Shown piece after piece: positions 1 through 8,480 of a stretch of DNA of 64,000 bases (its first letter is position 1; each line of letters opens with the position of its first letter). This stretch comes from Bacillota bacterium. Its GTDB lineage: Bacteria; Bacillota; Clostridia; Peptostreptococcales; Anaerovoracaceae. Position numbers and translations under genes: made by a program. Location of the stretch: NCBI GenBank assembly GCA_017433375.1, contig JAFRHG010000004.1, positions 1 through 64,000 on the forward strand, read 5' to 3'. The notes beneath the pieces were generated by a model, which was not told the origin of the DNA, did no database searches, and saw nothing but the letters and a program-made list of their open reading frames with translations.

Positions 1-18
1 GCCCAGCTTCGCCGCGAT

Positions 19-672
19 CTACGGTTCCAGCTGCCGGCATGTTTCATGGTCGCCCTCGAAGAGATCCACGAAGCTGGCCTGGGAGCCGGTGGTGCCCTTG
101 GATCCCAGCAGGCGCAGGGAGCCGATCACGTAGTCCAGATCCTCCAGATCAAAGAGCAGATCCTGGATCCACAGGGTCGCCCGCTTGCCCACGGTGGTGG
201 GCTGGGCCGGCTGGAAGTGGGTGAAGGCCAGGGTGGGCAGGTCCTTATACTCTTCCGCGAAGTCCGCCAGGGCGGCGATGACGTTGATCAGCCGGCGGCG
301 GATCAGCTGCAAGGCCTGGCGCATGATGATCAGGTCGGCATTGTCCGTGACGTAGCAGCTGGTGGCGCCAAGGTGAATGATGCCGGCAGCCTCGGGACAC
401 TGCAGCCCATAGGCGTACACGTGACTCATCACATCGTGTCGGACGATCTTTTCCCTTGCCTTTGCCTCCTCGTAATTGATGTCTTCAATGTGGGCCTTCA
501 TCTGATCGATCTGTTCCTGCCGGATGGGCAGCCCCAGTTCCATTTCCGATTCGGCCAGGGCGATCCAGAGCTTTCGCCATGTGGAAAACTTGCTGTCCGG
601 CGAGAAGAGATATTTCATTTCCTCTCCGGCGTAGCGTTCGGAAAACGGGCTGACATATTCGGAAGTACTCAT
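19..672 (-). CDS. purB: Adenylosuccinate lyase, N-terminal part, cut by an in-frame TAG
   Basis: Purine synthesis enzyme that releases fumarate from SAICAR and adenylosuccinate. The 217 visible residues are the N-terminal half of the long (human-like) PurB type: HDVMSHVYA at 79-87, GATSCYVTD at 102-110, THFQPAQPTT at 151-160 with the likely catalytic His152, and GTTGSQASF near 193-201. The ATG at 670-672 has AAAGGAG upstream on the minus strand. The frame meets TAG at 19-21, after ETCRQLEP. It then stays open to the window edge reading IAAKLG, which is what the family has there, so the stop interrupts the gene rather than ending it. TAG ends ordinary genes elsewhere in the window, so recoding is unlikely. 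It is either a real nonsense mutation or a sequence error. Family identity is certain; the state of the gene is not. Confidence 0.9.
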   Translation of the reverse strand: MSTSEYVSPFSERYAGEEMKYLFSPDSKFSTWRKLWIALAESEMELGLPIRQEQIDQMKAHIEDINYEEAKAREKIVRHDVMSHVYAYGLQCPEAAGIIHLGATSCYVTDNADLIIMRQALQLIRRRLINVIAALADFAEEYKDLPTLAFTHFQPAQPTTVGKRATLWIQDLLFDLEDLDYVIGSLRLLGSKGTTGSQASFVDLFEGDHETCRQLEP

Positions 673-717
673 GTGGGGCTCCTTTACAGATTCGGGATTG
701 CTTTTGCTTCGATGACC

Positions 718-748
718 ATATTATAACAGGAAGGATTGTGATATACTA
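718..748. promoter_or_regulatory. Divergent promoter region between purB and the aldo/keto reductase
   Basis: The 84-base gap between two divergent genes must hold both promoters. A TATAAT reads on the minus strand at 720-725 (toward purB) and TATACT on the plus strand at 742-747 (toward the reductase). Neither has a convincing -35 box at 17 bases, so only the -10 elements are supported. Confidence 0.35.
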
Positions 749-756
749 CAGGCGAG

Positions 757-1941
757 ATGAAATACCGAAAAGACAAATACGAAAGACCGCTGTCCATCCT
801 GGGATTCGGGTGCATGCGGTTCACCAAAAAGGGAAGAACCATAGATCTGGACAAGGCCCGGGAGGAGGTGCTGGAAGCGTACCGCCACGGGGTCAACTAT
901 TTTGATACGGCCTATGTCTATCCCGGCAACGAAGCGGCCCTGGGGGAGATCCTGGAGGAGACGGGCATCCGCAGCGACGTCCGCATCGCCACCAAGCTGC
1001 CCCATTATCTGATCACCTCCAGCGGGGGCATCGAGCGCATGTTCCGGGAGGAACTGAGAAGGCTTCGGACTACCTGGATCGACAACTACCTGATCCATTT
1101 CCTGACGGATATTTCCCAGTGGCAGAAGCTGAAGAAGCTGGGGATAGAGGACTGGATCCGGGAGAAAAAGAAGGCGGATGAAATCCACAGCATAGGGTTT
1201 TCCTTCCACGGAAATACGGAGAACTTCCTCCGTATCCTGGATGACTACGACTGGGATTTCTGCATGATCCAGTATAACTACGCCGACGAACACGCTCAGG
1301 CAGGGAGGGAAGGCCTCCGGGCCGCGGCGACCAAGGGTATCCCGGTGATCATCATGGAACCCCTGCGGGGCGGAAAGCTGGTGGATATGCTGCCGGAAGA
1401 GGCGAAGGCGCTGATCCGCAAAAGCAACCTCAATTTCAGTCCGGCGGAGCTGGCCCTGCGCTGGCTTTGGGATCAGCCGGAGGTGACCTGCGTCCTGTCC
1501 GGGATGAACTCGGTGAAGATGGTCCGGGAGAACTGCCGCATCGCCGAGGCGGCGGAGATCGGTGCCATGCCGCCGGAGGGCTACGCCCTCATCGAACAGG
1601 TGCGGCAGATCATGACGGAAAAGATGCAGGTGGGCTGCACCGAGTGCGGCTACTGCATGCCCTGTCCCCAGGGGGTCGACATCCCGGGCAACTTTCGCTG
1701 CTATAACCGGATGTATACGGAGAGCAGGCGCTCCGGCCGCAAGGAATGGTTCCAGGCCATCGCCCTCGGCCGGCCGGCGACCTTCGCTTCCCAGTGCAAC
1801 GGCTGCGGCCGGTGCGAACGGCGCTGCCCCCAGCAGATCCCCATCCGGGAGAAGCTGAAGGAGGCGGACCGGGCCCTGCGTCCGCTGCCCTATAGAATTG
1901 CTTTTTCTGCCGCCCGCGCGATCATGCTTCGGGGGCGTTGA
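757..1941 (+). CDS. Aldo/keto reductase with C-terminal 4Fe-4S ferredoxin domain
   Basis: NAD(P)H-type aldo/keto reductase barrel (residues about 1-280) joined to a ferredoxin-like tail, an arrangement common in anaerobes. The catalytic tetrad is visible: Asp50 and Tyr55 in FDTAYVY, Lys80 in IATK, and His114 in YLIH. The tail has CTECGYCMPCP and CNGCGRCERRCP, ligands for two 4Fe-4S clusters. This suggests electron exchange with ferredoxin, but the substrate cannot be read from sequence. It is divergent from purB and followed by its own intergenic promoter for the next gene, so it is probably monocistronic. Length (394 residues) is normal for the fused family. No signal peptide, so cytoplasmic. 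Confidence 0.9.
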   Translation: MKYRKDKYERPLSILGFGCMRFTKKGRTIDLDKAREEVLEAYRHGVNYFDTAYVYPGNEAALGEILEETGIRSDVRIATKLPHYLITSSGGIERMFREELRRLRTTWIDNYLIHFLTDISQWQKLKKLGIEDWIREKKKADEIHSIGFSFHGNTENFLRILDDYDWDFCMIQYNYADEHAQAGREGLRAAATKGIPVIIMEPLRGGKLVDMLPEEAKALIRKSNLNFSPAELALRWLWDQPEVTCVLSGMNSVKMVRENCRIAEAAEIGAMPPEGYALIEQVRQIMTEKMQVGCTECGYCMPCPQGVDIPGNFRCYNRMYTESRRSGRKEWFQAIALGRPATFASQCNGCGRCERRCPQQIPIREKLKEADRALRPLPYRIAFSAARAIMLRGR

Positions 1942-1966
1942 TCAACGAGGACCACCATAAGAGCTT

Positions 1967-1995
1967 TTGACGGGAAGAGTGAAATCAGATATAAT
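1967..1995 (+). promoter_or_regulatory. Sigma-70-type promoter of the first subtilase
   Basis: TTGACG at 1967-1972, a 17-base spacer, then a perfect TATAAT at 1990-1995, 54 bases before the ATG at 2050. It probably drives the two proteases and the serine hydrolase together, since these are nearly contiguous. Confidence 0.8.
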
Positions 1996-2049
1996 TGGTA
2001 TAGAAATGGGAAGAAGAACCGGGAAGGGGACTGACCGGGGAGTTTTGTT

Positions 2050-4935
2050 ATGATGAAAAAGGCAAACCGGAAAAAGACGATCATTACCATGCTCGTTGCC
2101 GTGGCCGTCATCGGACTGATGGCCGGTCTGTTTGCCATGCAGCATAACGACAATGTGGCCGGGGACAGCAAGGCAAAGGCAACACCGGCCCAGTCCGAGC
2201 CCCTGACCGGGGACAGCCCGGCCGATTCCGGCACCGCCGCCTCCGGGAAGACGGAAGGTGACGGCGGCGAAGGAAAGAGCGGCGGGTCCGCCGATCCTTA
2301 CGCTCGGGCGGAGCAGATGCTGAAGGATTACCCGGACGAGAAGTACGAGGGATTCATCCTTCAGCTGAAGGGTGATGTCTCCGCGGAAGACGTGGAGGCT
2401 GTCGACCGGGCCATCGCCGGCGGAGCTCACCTGACGAAGCTTCAGTATACGGAAGGCGCCTATACGGCTGCGTCCCTGGAGGATATCCGGGCCTGCGTGG
2501 ATGGGTCGCTGATCGACTGCATCCAGCCGGACTTCCAGAAACACATGATGGAAGGAGAGACAGAGCAGCAGGAGACGGATGTTGCTCTCCAATCGGCGGT
2601 GGAACCCAACGATCCCAAATACAGCTCCCAGTACAATCTCCCGAACATGAAGGTGCCGACGGTCTGGTCTTATGGGCTGGACGGACGGGACCAGGATAAT
2701 ACGGTGGATATGGATTATGACGGCAACGGGACGGGCGATGCCATCATTGTCGCGGTCATCGATTCCGGCCTGGTCAGCGAGCACGAGGATATGGATGAGA
2801 GCCGCGTTGTCGATGGATACAACTTCGCTGCGGACAGAAATACATGGGATACACAGGATGACAACGGACACGGTTCCTTTGTGTCCGGTGTCATCGCGGC
2901 GAAAAGCGACAACAGGAAGGGTATCGCCGGCATCCTGCAGGGCGTGGAGATCATGCCCATTCGCGTCTTTGACAGGAGCGGCAGGGCCGTGAGCAGTGTT
3001 TTCCTGGAGGCGGTGAATTACGCCTGTGATCAGAAGGAAGAGTATATCAGAACCGGCGGAAGGGACGGGGTGAACATTTCCGTCATCAACATGAGCCTGG
3101 GTGGCCCGGTGCCCGATCCTCTGGAAAGGCAGGCCTGCAACCGGGCCATGAACGACGGGATGATTCTCGTCTGCGCCGCGGGCAACGAATACAGTAAAAA
3201 AGGCCAGCTGGCCAGCTATCCGGCACAGTACACCATGGGTGTCGGGGCTGTGGATGATGACAATACAGTGAGCTATTATTCCCAGCGCCTGTCCGCCTCT
3301 GACGGCAGCGGGTATGCCAACAAGCTCTGGGTGACGGCTCCCGGAGATGAACTCTGGAGCGTAGGCGCAAGCAGCGAGAGATCCTATCAGCACGGTTCGG
3401 GCACCAGCTTCTCCTGTCCGGAATTGTCAGCGCTGGCGGCCCTGTGCAAGAGCCTGGACAACGATATGAATCAGGCCGAGTTTATGAAACTGCTCAAGGA
3501 TACCGCGGTGCGCAAGAGCGGCACCCAGGGCAAGATCAACGGGCAGGACGTGCAGTACGGATGGGGCCTGACGGATTACGGCAGAACCATCAACCGCCTC
3601 CTCGGGGAGAAGGCGGCGGACCTGAGCGGCAAAGCGATCACCAGGCTGAACGCGAACAGAAACGGATCATCCGTATTGGATAAGACGGTTATGCTGGCCT
3701 CCATGAGGGCCTACGCGGAACAGGACGCCTATCAGGTCGCCCTGTCCGAGACGGACAAGCCGACGGTCACGGTTTACGGGATCACCCTGCATACGCTGGC
3801 CGAACAGTTCGGAAGGGGACAGGACTGTCCGGCGAAAGTGACCATCAAGGGAAAGCGGCTTGTGGACCCGGCGGAGGGTGACGCCGCGGAAGATGGCGGC
3901 AAGGAAATCGCCGCCGCGGAGAGTGGAGAAACCGCGGATGACGCCGATGCGGCAGAGAAAGCCGCGGCCGGGGATGAGCCCGGGGCGGAGGAAGATGCCG
4001 CGACTGCGGAGAAAACCGCCGAAGGTGAGCTCGCCGTCGCGGAAGCGGATGCCAGCGGGACGGATGACGAAGAGGTTCCCCAATTTGAAGAATGTACGGT
4101 GACGCTGACCGCGGATAAACTGAACCGGTCGATGCTGGTGCTCTATGAGGATCCCCTGGAAGAGGACGATTCGATCATCAGCCAGGGCAATTACATGCGG
4201 CTGGCTGTGGATGGCTCATCGGCAGCGGACTGGCTGTACGATCCGGAGCTGGTCACTATGGAAGTTGTTGACCACCATTGGGACGGCGGCAAGGTGACCC
4301 GGGCGGCCACATCTACGCGGACCGGGGTGAAGACCTTCACCTGCACGGTCTGCGGAGCGACGAAGAGGGAGACCATCCCCATGCTGGCGCCGGGAGCGGC
4401 CAGCGGGGTCCAGGTGACGGGGTATTACAGCAGCCGGCAGATCAACGTGATGTTCAACCCGGGCGCGGGAGCGACGAACTATCTGGTCCGGTGGAGGCAG
4501 AACGGCGGCAGCTGGCAGAGCAAGGCCGTCGGAGGAAGCACATCCGCCTGGATCGGCGGACTCAGTACCGGCGCGATGATCGATGTTCAGGTCCAGTCCT
4601 ACCGCAGCACCGACGGGAAGTACGGACCCTGGTCCGATACGGGCCGCTGCCTGATGAGCACGGTGAAGACCAAGAAAGCCAAGGGCGGCAAAAAGAAGGT
4701 CACCGTCCGCTGGAAGAAGACATCCGGCGCCACCGGGTATAAAGTATACTACTCCACCCGAAAGGATATGAAGGGAGCAAAGGTCAAGACCGTCGGAAAG
4801 AAAAAGACCAGCTGCACCATCAAGGGACTGAAGAAAAAGACCCGGTACTATGTCGCCGTCTGTCCGGTCCGGACATCCGGCAATACTTATGACGGAATTC
4901 TGTCATCGATTCGAAGCGCGAAGACAAAGAAGTAA
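2050..4935 (+). CDS. Secreted or anchored subtilisin-like (S8) serine protease with FN3 tail
   Basis: 961-residue extracytoplasmic protease. Residues about 10-30 are one hydrophobic segment after a lysine-rich start (signal or anchor). A low-complexity linker and an inhibitor-like propeptide (about 95-165) follow. The S8 domain (about 200-520) has the full triad: Asp238 in AVIDSG, His274 in NGHGSF, and Ser453 in GTSFSCP. Later parts are an acidic Ala/Glu-rich stretch (about 610-680) and two FN3-like modules ending in a very lysine-rich tail of a type that recurs in other secreted proteins of this window. The ATG lies 8 bases after GGGGAG. It sits 6 bases before a second, different subtilase. 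Targets are unknown; nutrient proteolysis or processing of neighbouring surface proteins are both possible. Confidence 0.9.
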   Translation: MMKKANRKKTIITMLVAVAVIGLMAGLFAMQHNDNVAGDSKAKATPAQSEPLTGDSPADSGTAASGKTEGDGGEGKSGGSADPYARAEQMLKDYPDEKYEGFILQLKGDVSAEDVEAVDRAIAGGAHLTKLQYTEGAYTAASLEDIRACVDGSLIDCIQPDFQKHMMEGETEQQETDVALQSAVEPNDPKYSSQYNLPNMKVPTVWSYGLDGRDQDNTVDMDYDGNGTGDAIIVAVIDSGLVSEHEDMDESRVVDGYNFAADRNTWDTQDDNGHGSFVSGVIAAKSDNRKGIAGILQGVEIMPIRVFDRSGRAVSSVFLEAVNYACDQKEEYIRTGGRDGVNISVINMSLGGPVPDPLERQACNRAMNDGMILVCAAGNEYSKKGQLASYPAQYTMGVGAVDDDNTVSYYSQRLSASDGSGYANKLWVTAPGDELWSVGASSERSYQHGSGTSFSCPELSALAALCKSLDNDMNQAEFMKLLKDTAVRKSGTQGKINGQDVQYGWGLTDYGRTINRLLGEKAADLSGKAITRLNANRNGSSVLDKTVMLASMRAYAEQDAYQVALSETDKPTVTVYGITLHTLAEQFGRGQDCPAKVTIKGKRLVDPAEGDAAEDGGKEIAAAESGETADDADAAEKAAAGDEPGAEEDAATAEKTAEGELAVAEADASGTDDEEVPQFEECTVTLTADKLNRSMLVLYEDPLEEDDSIISQGNYMRLAVDGSSAADWLYDPELVTMEVVDHHWDGGKVTRAATSTRTGVKTFTCTVCGATKRETIPMLAPGAASGVQVTGYYSSRQINVMFNPGAGATNYLVRWRQNGGSWQSKAVGGSTSAWIGGLSTGAMIDVQVQSYRSTDGKYGPWSDTGRCLMSTVKTKKAKGGKKKVTVRWKKTSGATGYKVYYSTRKDMKGAKVKTVGKKKTSCTIKGLKKKTRYYVAVCPVRTSGNTYDGILSSIRSAKTKK

Positions 4936-4941
4936 GGCACG

Positions 4942-7392
4942 ATGAGAAAAACAGTCAGACAGGCAGTATTCATAGCATTGATTGTCATGATGGCTCTCGC
5001 GTACACCTGTACAGCAGGTGCGGCGGAGAGCGCCTCTTTTGGTGCGGATTCCGGCAGCGGGCAAAGCGGCATCAGTATGCCCGCGGATCTGAGCGATATG
5101 ACGGAAGAATCGGCAGCCATGGATGAGCTGCTGATCCTGGTTGAGGACGGCACGTCGAAAAAAGAGATCGCCGGCATGGCGAAGGAAGCCGACGCGACAC
5201 TGGACAACGTCAGCACTCTGGCCGACGGGAGCAGGCTGGCGAGGGTCAGCTTGGATAATCCGGAAGACGCGCAGGGAGTTGCCGATGAACTGCTGTCCGA
5301 TGACAAGGTGCTGATCGTTCAGCCGAACTACCGTTACCGGATCAATGACGACCCTTCTGAAGAGGATGTGGGAGATATTGAGGAAGGGTCGGAACTGGTC
5401 GCGCTGGACGGGAACAGCCAGTTCGGCAGACATGAATCCATCATCGACGGGAAGATGATCACCCAGTGGTATATGGGGAAAACCGTCTACGGCACTGAAG
5501 AATATGGAGAAATCTATTCGGGTTCAGCGAAGGTGTTTGACTCCTGGAAGAGTCCACTGCTCTCCGAATCCGGAACTGCCGTCACCGTCGCCGTCATCGA
5601 TACCGGCGCGCAGCTGAATCATCCGGATCTCGAGAAGAATATTATCTCGGACGAGTGCGTTACCTTCAACAACGGAAACCAAGTGTCTTTCACGGCTCTG
5701 GACGGTAAGGACGACGACCACGGACACGGCACCCACATCTGCGGCCTGATCGCTGCCGACTCCGAGGATTTCTTCGGGATTTCCGGGGTGGCGAAGAACC
5801 GGGCGAAACTGATCGTGATCGACGCGGCGCTCAATGAAGAGGGACTTCCCTTCACCACCCAGGACATCGTCTGCGGCATCGAATACGCCGTGGAGAAACA
5901 CGCCGATCTGATCAATATGAGCGTTGGCGCGCTGTACCACGACTATCTCATGGAAAAGGCAATCAACGACGCCTTTGAGAGCAATGTGCTGTGCGTATGC
6001 GCGGCAGGCAATGAGGACTCCGAACTTACTCAATCCCCCGGCGATGCGGCGGGTGCCATCAGCGTGATGGCTCACGATTCTGCCGGCGAAAAGGCGTACT
6101 TTTCCAATCACGGCGCGGAGAAGGATGTCTCCGCGCCGGGGACGGACATCGTCAGCACATACATTGACCGGCAGGACGAAAACCGGACCGTATACAGTCA
6201 GCTCAGCGGCACATCCATGGCTTCGCCGATTGTTGCCGGACTGGCCGCTTTTCTGAAATCCGAGGACAGCGGACTGAATGCCCGGGAACTGAAAAACCTG
6301 ATCTATACGAGCAGCGGGAATGATGCCTTTGACCAGCACGGATTCGGCTTCGGGAAGATCAACGCGGTCAACGCGGTAAACAATACGGAAGCGGGACCCA
6401 CAGTCCCGGAAGCCATCGCGCTGAACAGGACCAGCGCATCCATGTATCCGGGAGAATACCTCAGTCTGGAATACGCGGTACAGCCCGGAACGGCAAGCCG
6501 GCATGCCGACGAGGTGGTCTTCGCCACCACCGATTCCTCGGTGGCGGATGTGGACGAATCCGGCAGAATAACGGCGAAGGCAGCGGGAACAGTACAGATC
6601 ACGGCGTCCTGGGGGGACGGGACAATATCCTCCGCCTGCACGGTGAAGGTCAGCAATGTCCCCTATGAGAAAATCACCAGGCTGCCGTTCTCACAGACCC
6701 GGACCTTTGATCCGACGGATCCGAAGGTCAGGATTATCGAGGAGGACGGGTCGTCGTGGGAGGCGATCGTGGACGGCTATGAGCTGGCACTCGGCGCCGC
6801 CGGCAAGCCGGTCGACATCGCGGTCCGGACAGATACCGCGGAACCGTCCATCCGGATATTTGACTCCGAAGGGAACCAGATGGAACCAGTTATCAGGAAA
6901 ACCGTCACCAGGTATGCAACGTACAATGCCTACCGCCTGACGGCGGTGTTTACCCCGCCTCGTGCCGGGACATTTTTCCTCGAAGTGCTGGGGGATACGG
7001 AGGGCAGTGCGACTGTCCATAAGCCGTACATGCTGGACATCTCCGATCGGAACCAGAACACCGCGATGGCTGGAGAAGCTGCCGTGAAAAAGGCAAACGG
7101 TCTGGTCGCCAGCGGAAAAACGGTCAGGATTAAACGTAAGGCAGTCCGTAAGAAGGCGAAAACCCTGAAGAGAGCAAAGGCAATTTCAGTTTCCGGAGCG
7201 CAGGGCAGCGTCACCTACCAGAAGGTCAGCGGAAGCGGGAAACTGAGGATTGATCATGGGACAGGGGATATTACGGTGAAGAAGAAGACCCGCAAGGGAA
7301 AGTACAGAATGGTGGTCCGCGTAACTGCTGCCGGCAGCGAAAGCGTCAAGGCGGCGAGCAGAGATGTGACGGTAACCGTCCGGGTGAAGTGA
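4942..7392 (+). CDS. Secreted subtilisin-like (S8) serine protease with BIG2 domain
   Basis: 816 residues with a classical signal peptide (about 1-28). A propeptide-like region (about 50-135) precedes the S8 domain with Asp220 in AVIDTG, His262 in HGHGTH and Ser425 in GTSMASP. An Ig-like BIG2 domain (about 490-570) follows, then a beta-rich C-terminal region and a lysine-rich module. The sequence is clearly diverged from the upstream protease: the GTSMA motif is canonical here but GTSFS there. So this is an old duplication or independent recruitment rather than a recent copy. The start codon is 6 bases past the previous stop and the stop overlaps the next start (TGATG), so the three genes form one operon. 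Confidence 0.9.
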   Translation: MRKTVRQAVFIALIVMMALAYTCTAGAAESASFGADSGSGQSGISMPADLSDMTEESAAMDELLILVEDGTSKKEIAGMAKEADATLDNVSTLADGSRLARVSLDNPEDAQGVADELLSDDKVLIVQPNYRYRINDDPSEEDVGDIEEGSELVALDGNSQFGRHESIIDGKMITQWYMGKTVYGTEEYGEIYSGSAKVFDSWKSPLLSESGTAVTVAVIDTGAQLNHPDLEKNIISDECVTFNNGNQVSFTALDGKDDDHGHGTHICGLIAADSEDFFGISGVAKNRAKLIVIDAALNEEGLPFTTQDIVCGIEYAVEKHADLINMSVGALYHDYLMEKAINDAFESNVLCVCAAGNEDSELTQSPGDAAGAISVMAHDSAGEKAYFSNHGAEKDVSAPGTDIVSTYIDRQDENRTVYSQLSGTSMASPIVAGLAAFLKSEDSGLNARELKNLIYTSSGNDAFDQHGFGFGKINAVNAVNNTEAGPTVPEAIALNRTSASMYPGEYLSLEYAVQPGTASRHADEVVFATTDSSVADVDESGRITAKAAGTVQITASWGDGTISSACTVKVSNVPYEKITRLPFSQTRTFDPTDPKVRIIEEDGSSWEAIVDGYELALGAAGKPVDIAVRTDTAEPSIRIFDSEGNQMEPVIRKTVTRYATYNAYRLTAVFTPPRAGTFFLEVLGDTEGSATVHKPYMLDISDRNQNTAMAGEAAVKKANGLVASGKTVRIKRKAVRKKAKTLKRAKAISVSGAQGSVTYQKVSGSGKLRIDHGTGDITVKKKTRKGKYRMVVRVTAAGSESVKAASRDVTVTVRVK

Positions 7393-8480
7393 TGACCGCC
7401 GGTCAGCTGCGCGACATTGGCGAAAGCTTCCTCGCTGAAGCCATGGAATACAACGATCTCCCGGCCCTTGCCATCGGCGTGACGATGGGGGAGGAGGAGT
7501 GGATCGGCGCCGCCGGCGTGCGGGATGTGACGACCCATGAACCTCTGGAGCCGGGGGATATTTTTCATTGCGCGTCGGTATCCAAGCTCTTTACGTCCAT
7601 GGCGGTGATGAAGCTGGCCGAGGCCGGCGTGATCCGCCTGTCCGACCGTCTGACCGAGTTGCTGCCGGATCTTCGGTTCCGGGATCCCCGGGCGGAGAGG
7701 ATCCGCATCGACCAGATGCTCTCCCACACGTCCGGACTGGGGGATGTGGAGGATTACCGGTGGGCGGAGGCACTGACCGCGGAGACAGCCCTGTCCGATT
7801 ACGTCCATTCCGGCGAGGTGCTGGAATTGCCTTTGCTCTGGGCCCCGGGAGAAGATGGCTTCCGCTACAGCAACATCGCCTACGAGATCCTGGGACATCT
7901 GGTGGCAGTGAAGTCGTCGGAATTTACCGGCGGGCGGCCCCTGTCCTATGAGGATTTCATCGGGGAGTTTCTGCTGGAGCCGGCGGGGATGGGGAATTCC
8001 ACCATGAAGACCTTCGAGCGGTTTGCCCGGGGGGAGAAGAACCTGGCGAAGCCTCATGAAAAGGCAACGGACCGGCGGATCGTTCCCGCGGCCCACTATC
8101 CCTATACGCGAAGCCACGCTCCCAGTTCAACCCTGACCTCCAACGCGGCGGACCTGCTGAAGTGGGCCCGGATGCACATGGACGGGATGGGCGGAAAGGG
8201 CGGCTCGGCGATCCTGTCTTCTTCCGGTTATGAACAGATCCGGCGGGAATACGCCCGGGTGCCCAATAACGGTGAACAGATGGGTCTGGGATGGTTCATG
8301 AGAAAGCAGAAGGGGTATCAGCTCTGCGGCCATGAGGGGACCGATGACGGGTTCCGGGCGAGCCTGTGGATCTGCCCGGAGGCGGGAACCGGCATTGCCG
8401 TGCTCAGCAATCTGTCCGGCGCGCCGGTGAAGCGGCTGAACAAAAAACTCTTCGACCGGATCATTCCTCCTCGCCGCTGA
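7392..8480 (+). CDS. Beta-lactamase-fold serine hydrolase (class C/PBP-like esterase family)
   Basis: 362-residue serine hydrolase of the class C beta-lactamase/penicillin-binding superfamily. The active-site motifs are present: SxxK at Ser62-Lys65 (SVSK), YxN at Tyr159-Asn161 (YSN), and HEG near residue 313 in place of the KTG box, as in many esterase/peptidase members. No signal peptide is visible, so a cytoplasmic role is likely. An in-frame GTG lies one codon earlier at 7389, but the ATG at 7392 overlapping the protease stop (TGATG) fits translational coupling better. Its 3' end overlaps the end of the convergent gene by 20 bases. Substrate cannot be inferred. A true antibiotic resistance role is not supported. 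Confidence 0.85.
   Translation: MTAGQLRDIGESFLAEAMEYNDLPALAIGVTMGEEEWIGAAGVRDVTTHEPLEPGDIFHCASVSKLFTSMAVMKLAEAGVIRLSDRLTELLPDLRFRDPRAERIRIDQMLSHTSGLGDVEDYRWAEALTAETALSDYVHSGEVLELPLLWAPGEDGFRYSNIAYEILGHLVAVKSSEFTGGRPLSYEDFIGEFLLEPAGMGNSTMKTFERFARGEKNLAKPHEKATDRRIVPAAHYPYTRSHAPSSTLTSNAADLLKWARMHMDGMGGKGGSAILSSSGYEQIRREYARVPNNGEQMGLGWFMRKQKGYQLCGHEGTDDGFRASLWICPEAGTGIAVLSNLSGAPVKRLNKKLFDRIIPPRR

Noticed and set aside
19..21. TAG recoded as pyrrolysine in purB
   Set aside because: TAG is the normal stop of several genes here (for example at 23112-23114 and 28249-28251), and the position is not a known pyrrolysine site.
7392..8480. Beta-lactamase conferring resistance
   Set aside because: There is no signal peptide and the third motif is HEG rather than KTG; the family contains many esterases and peptidases.
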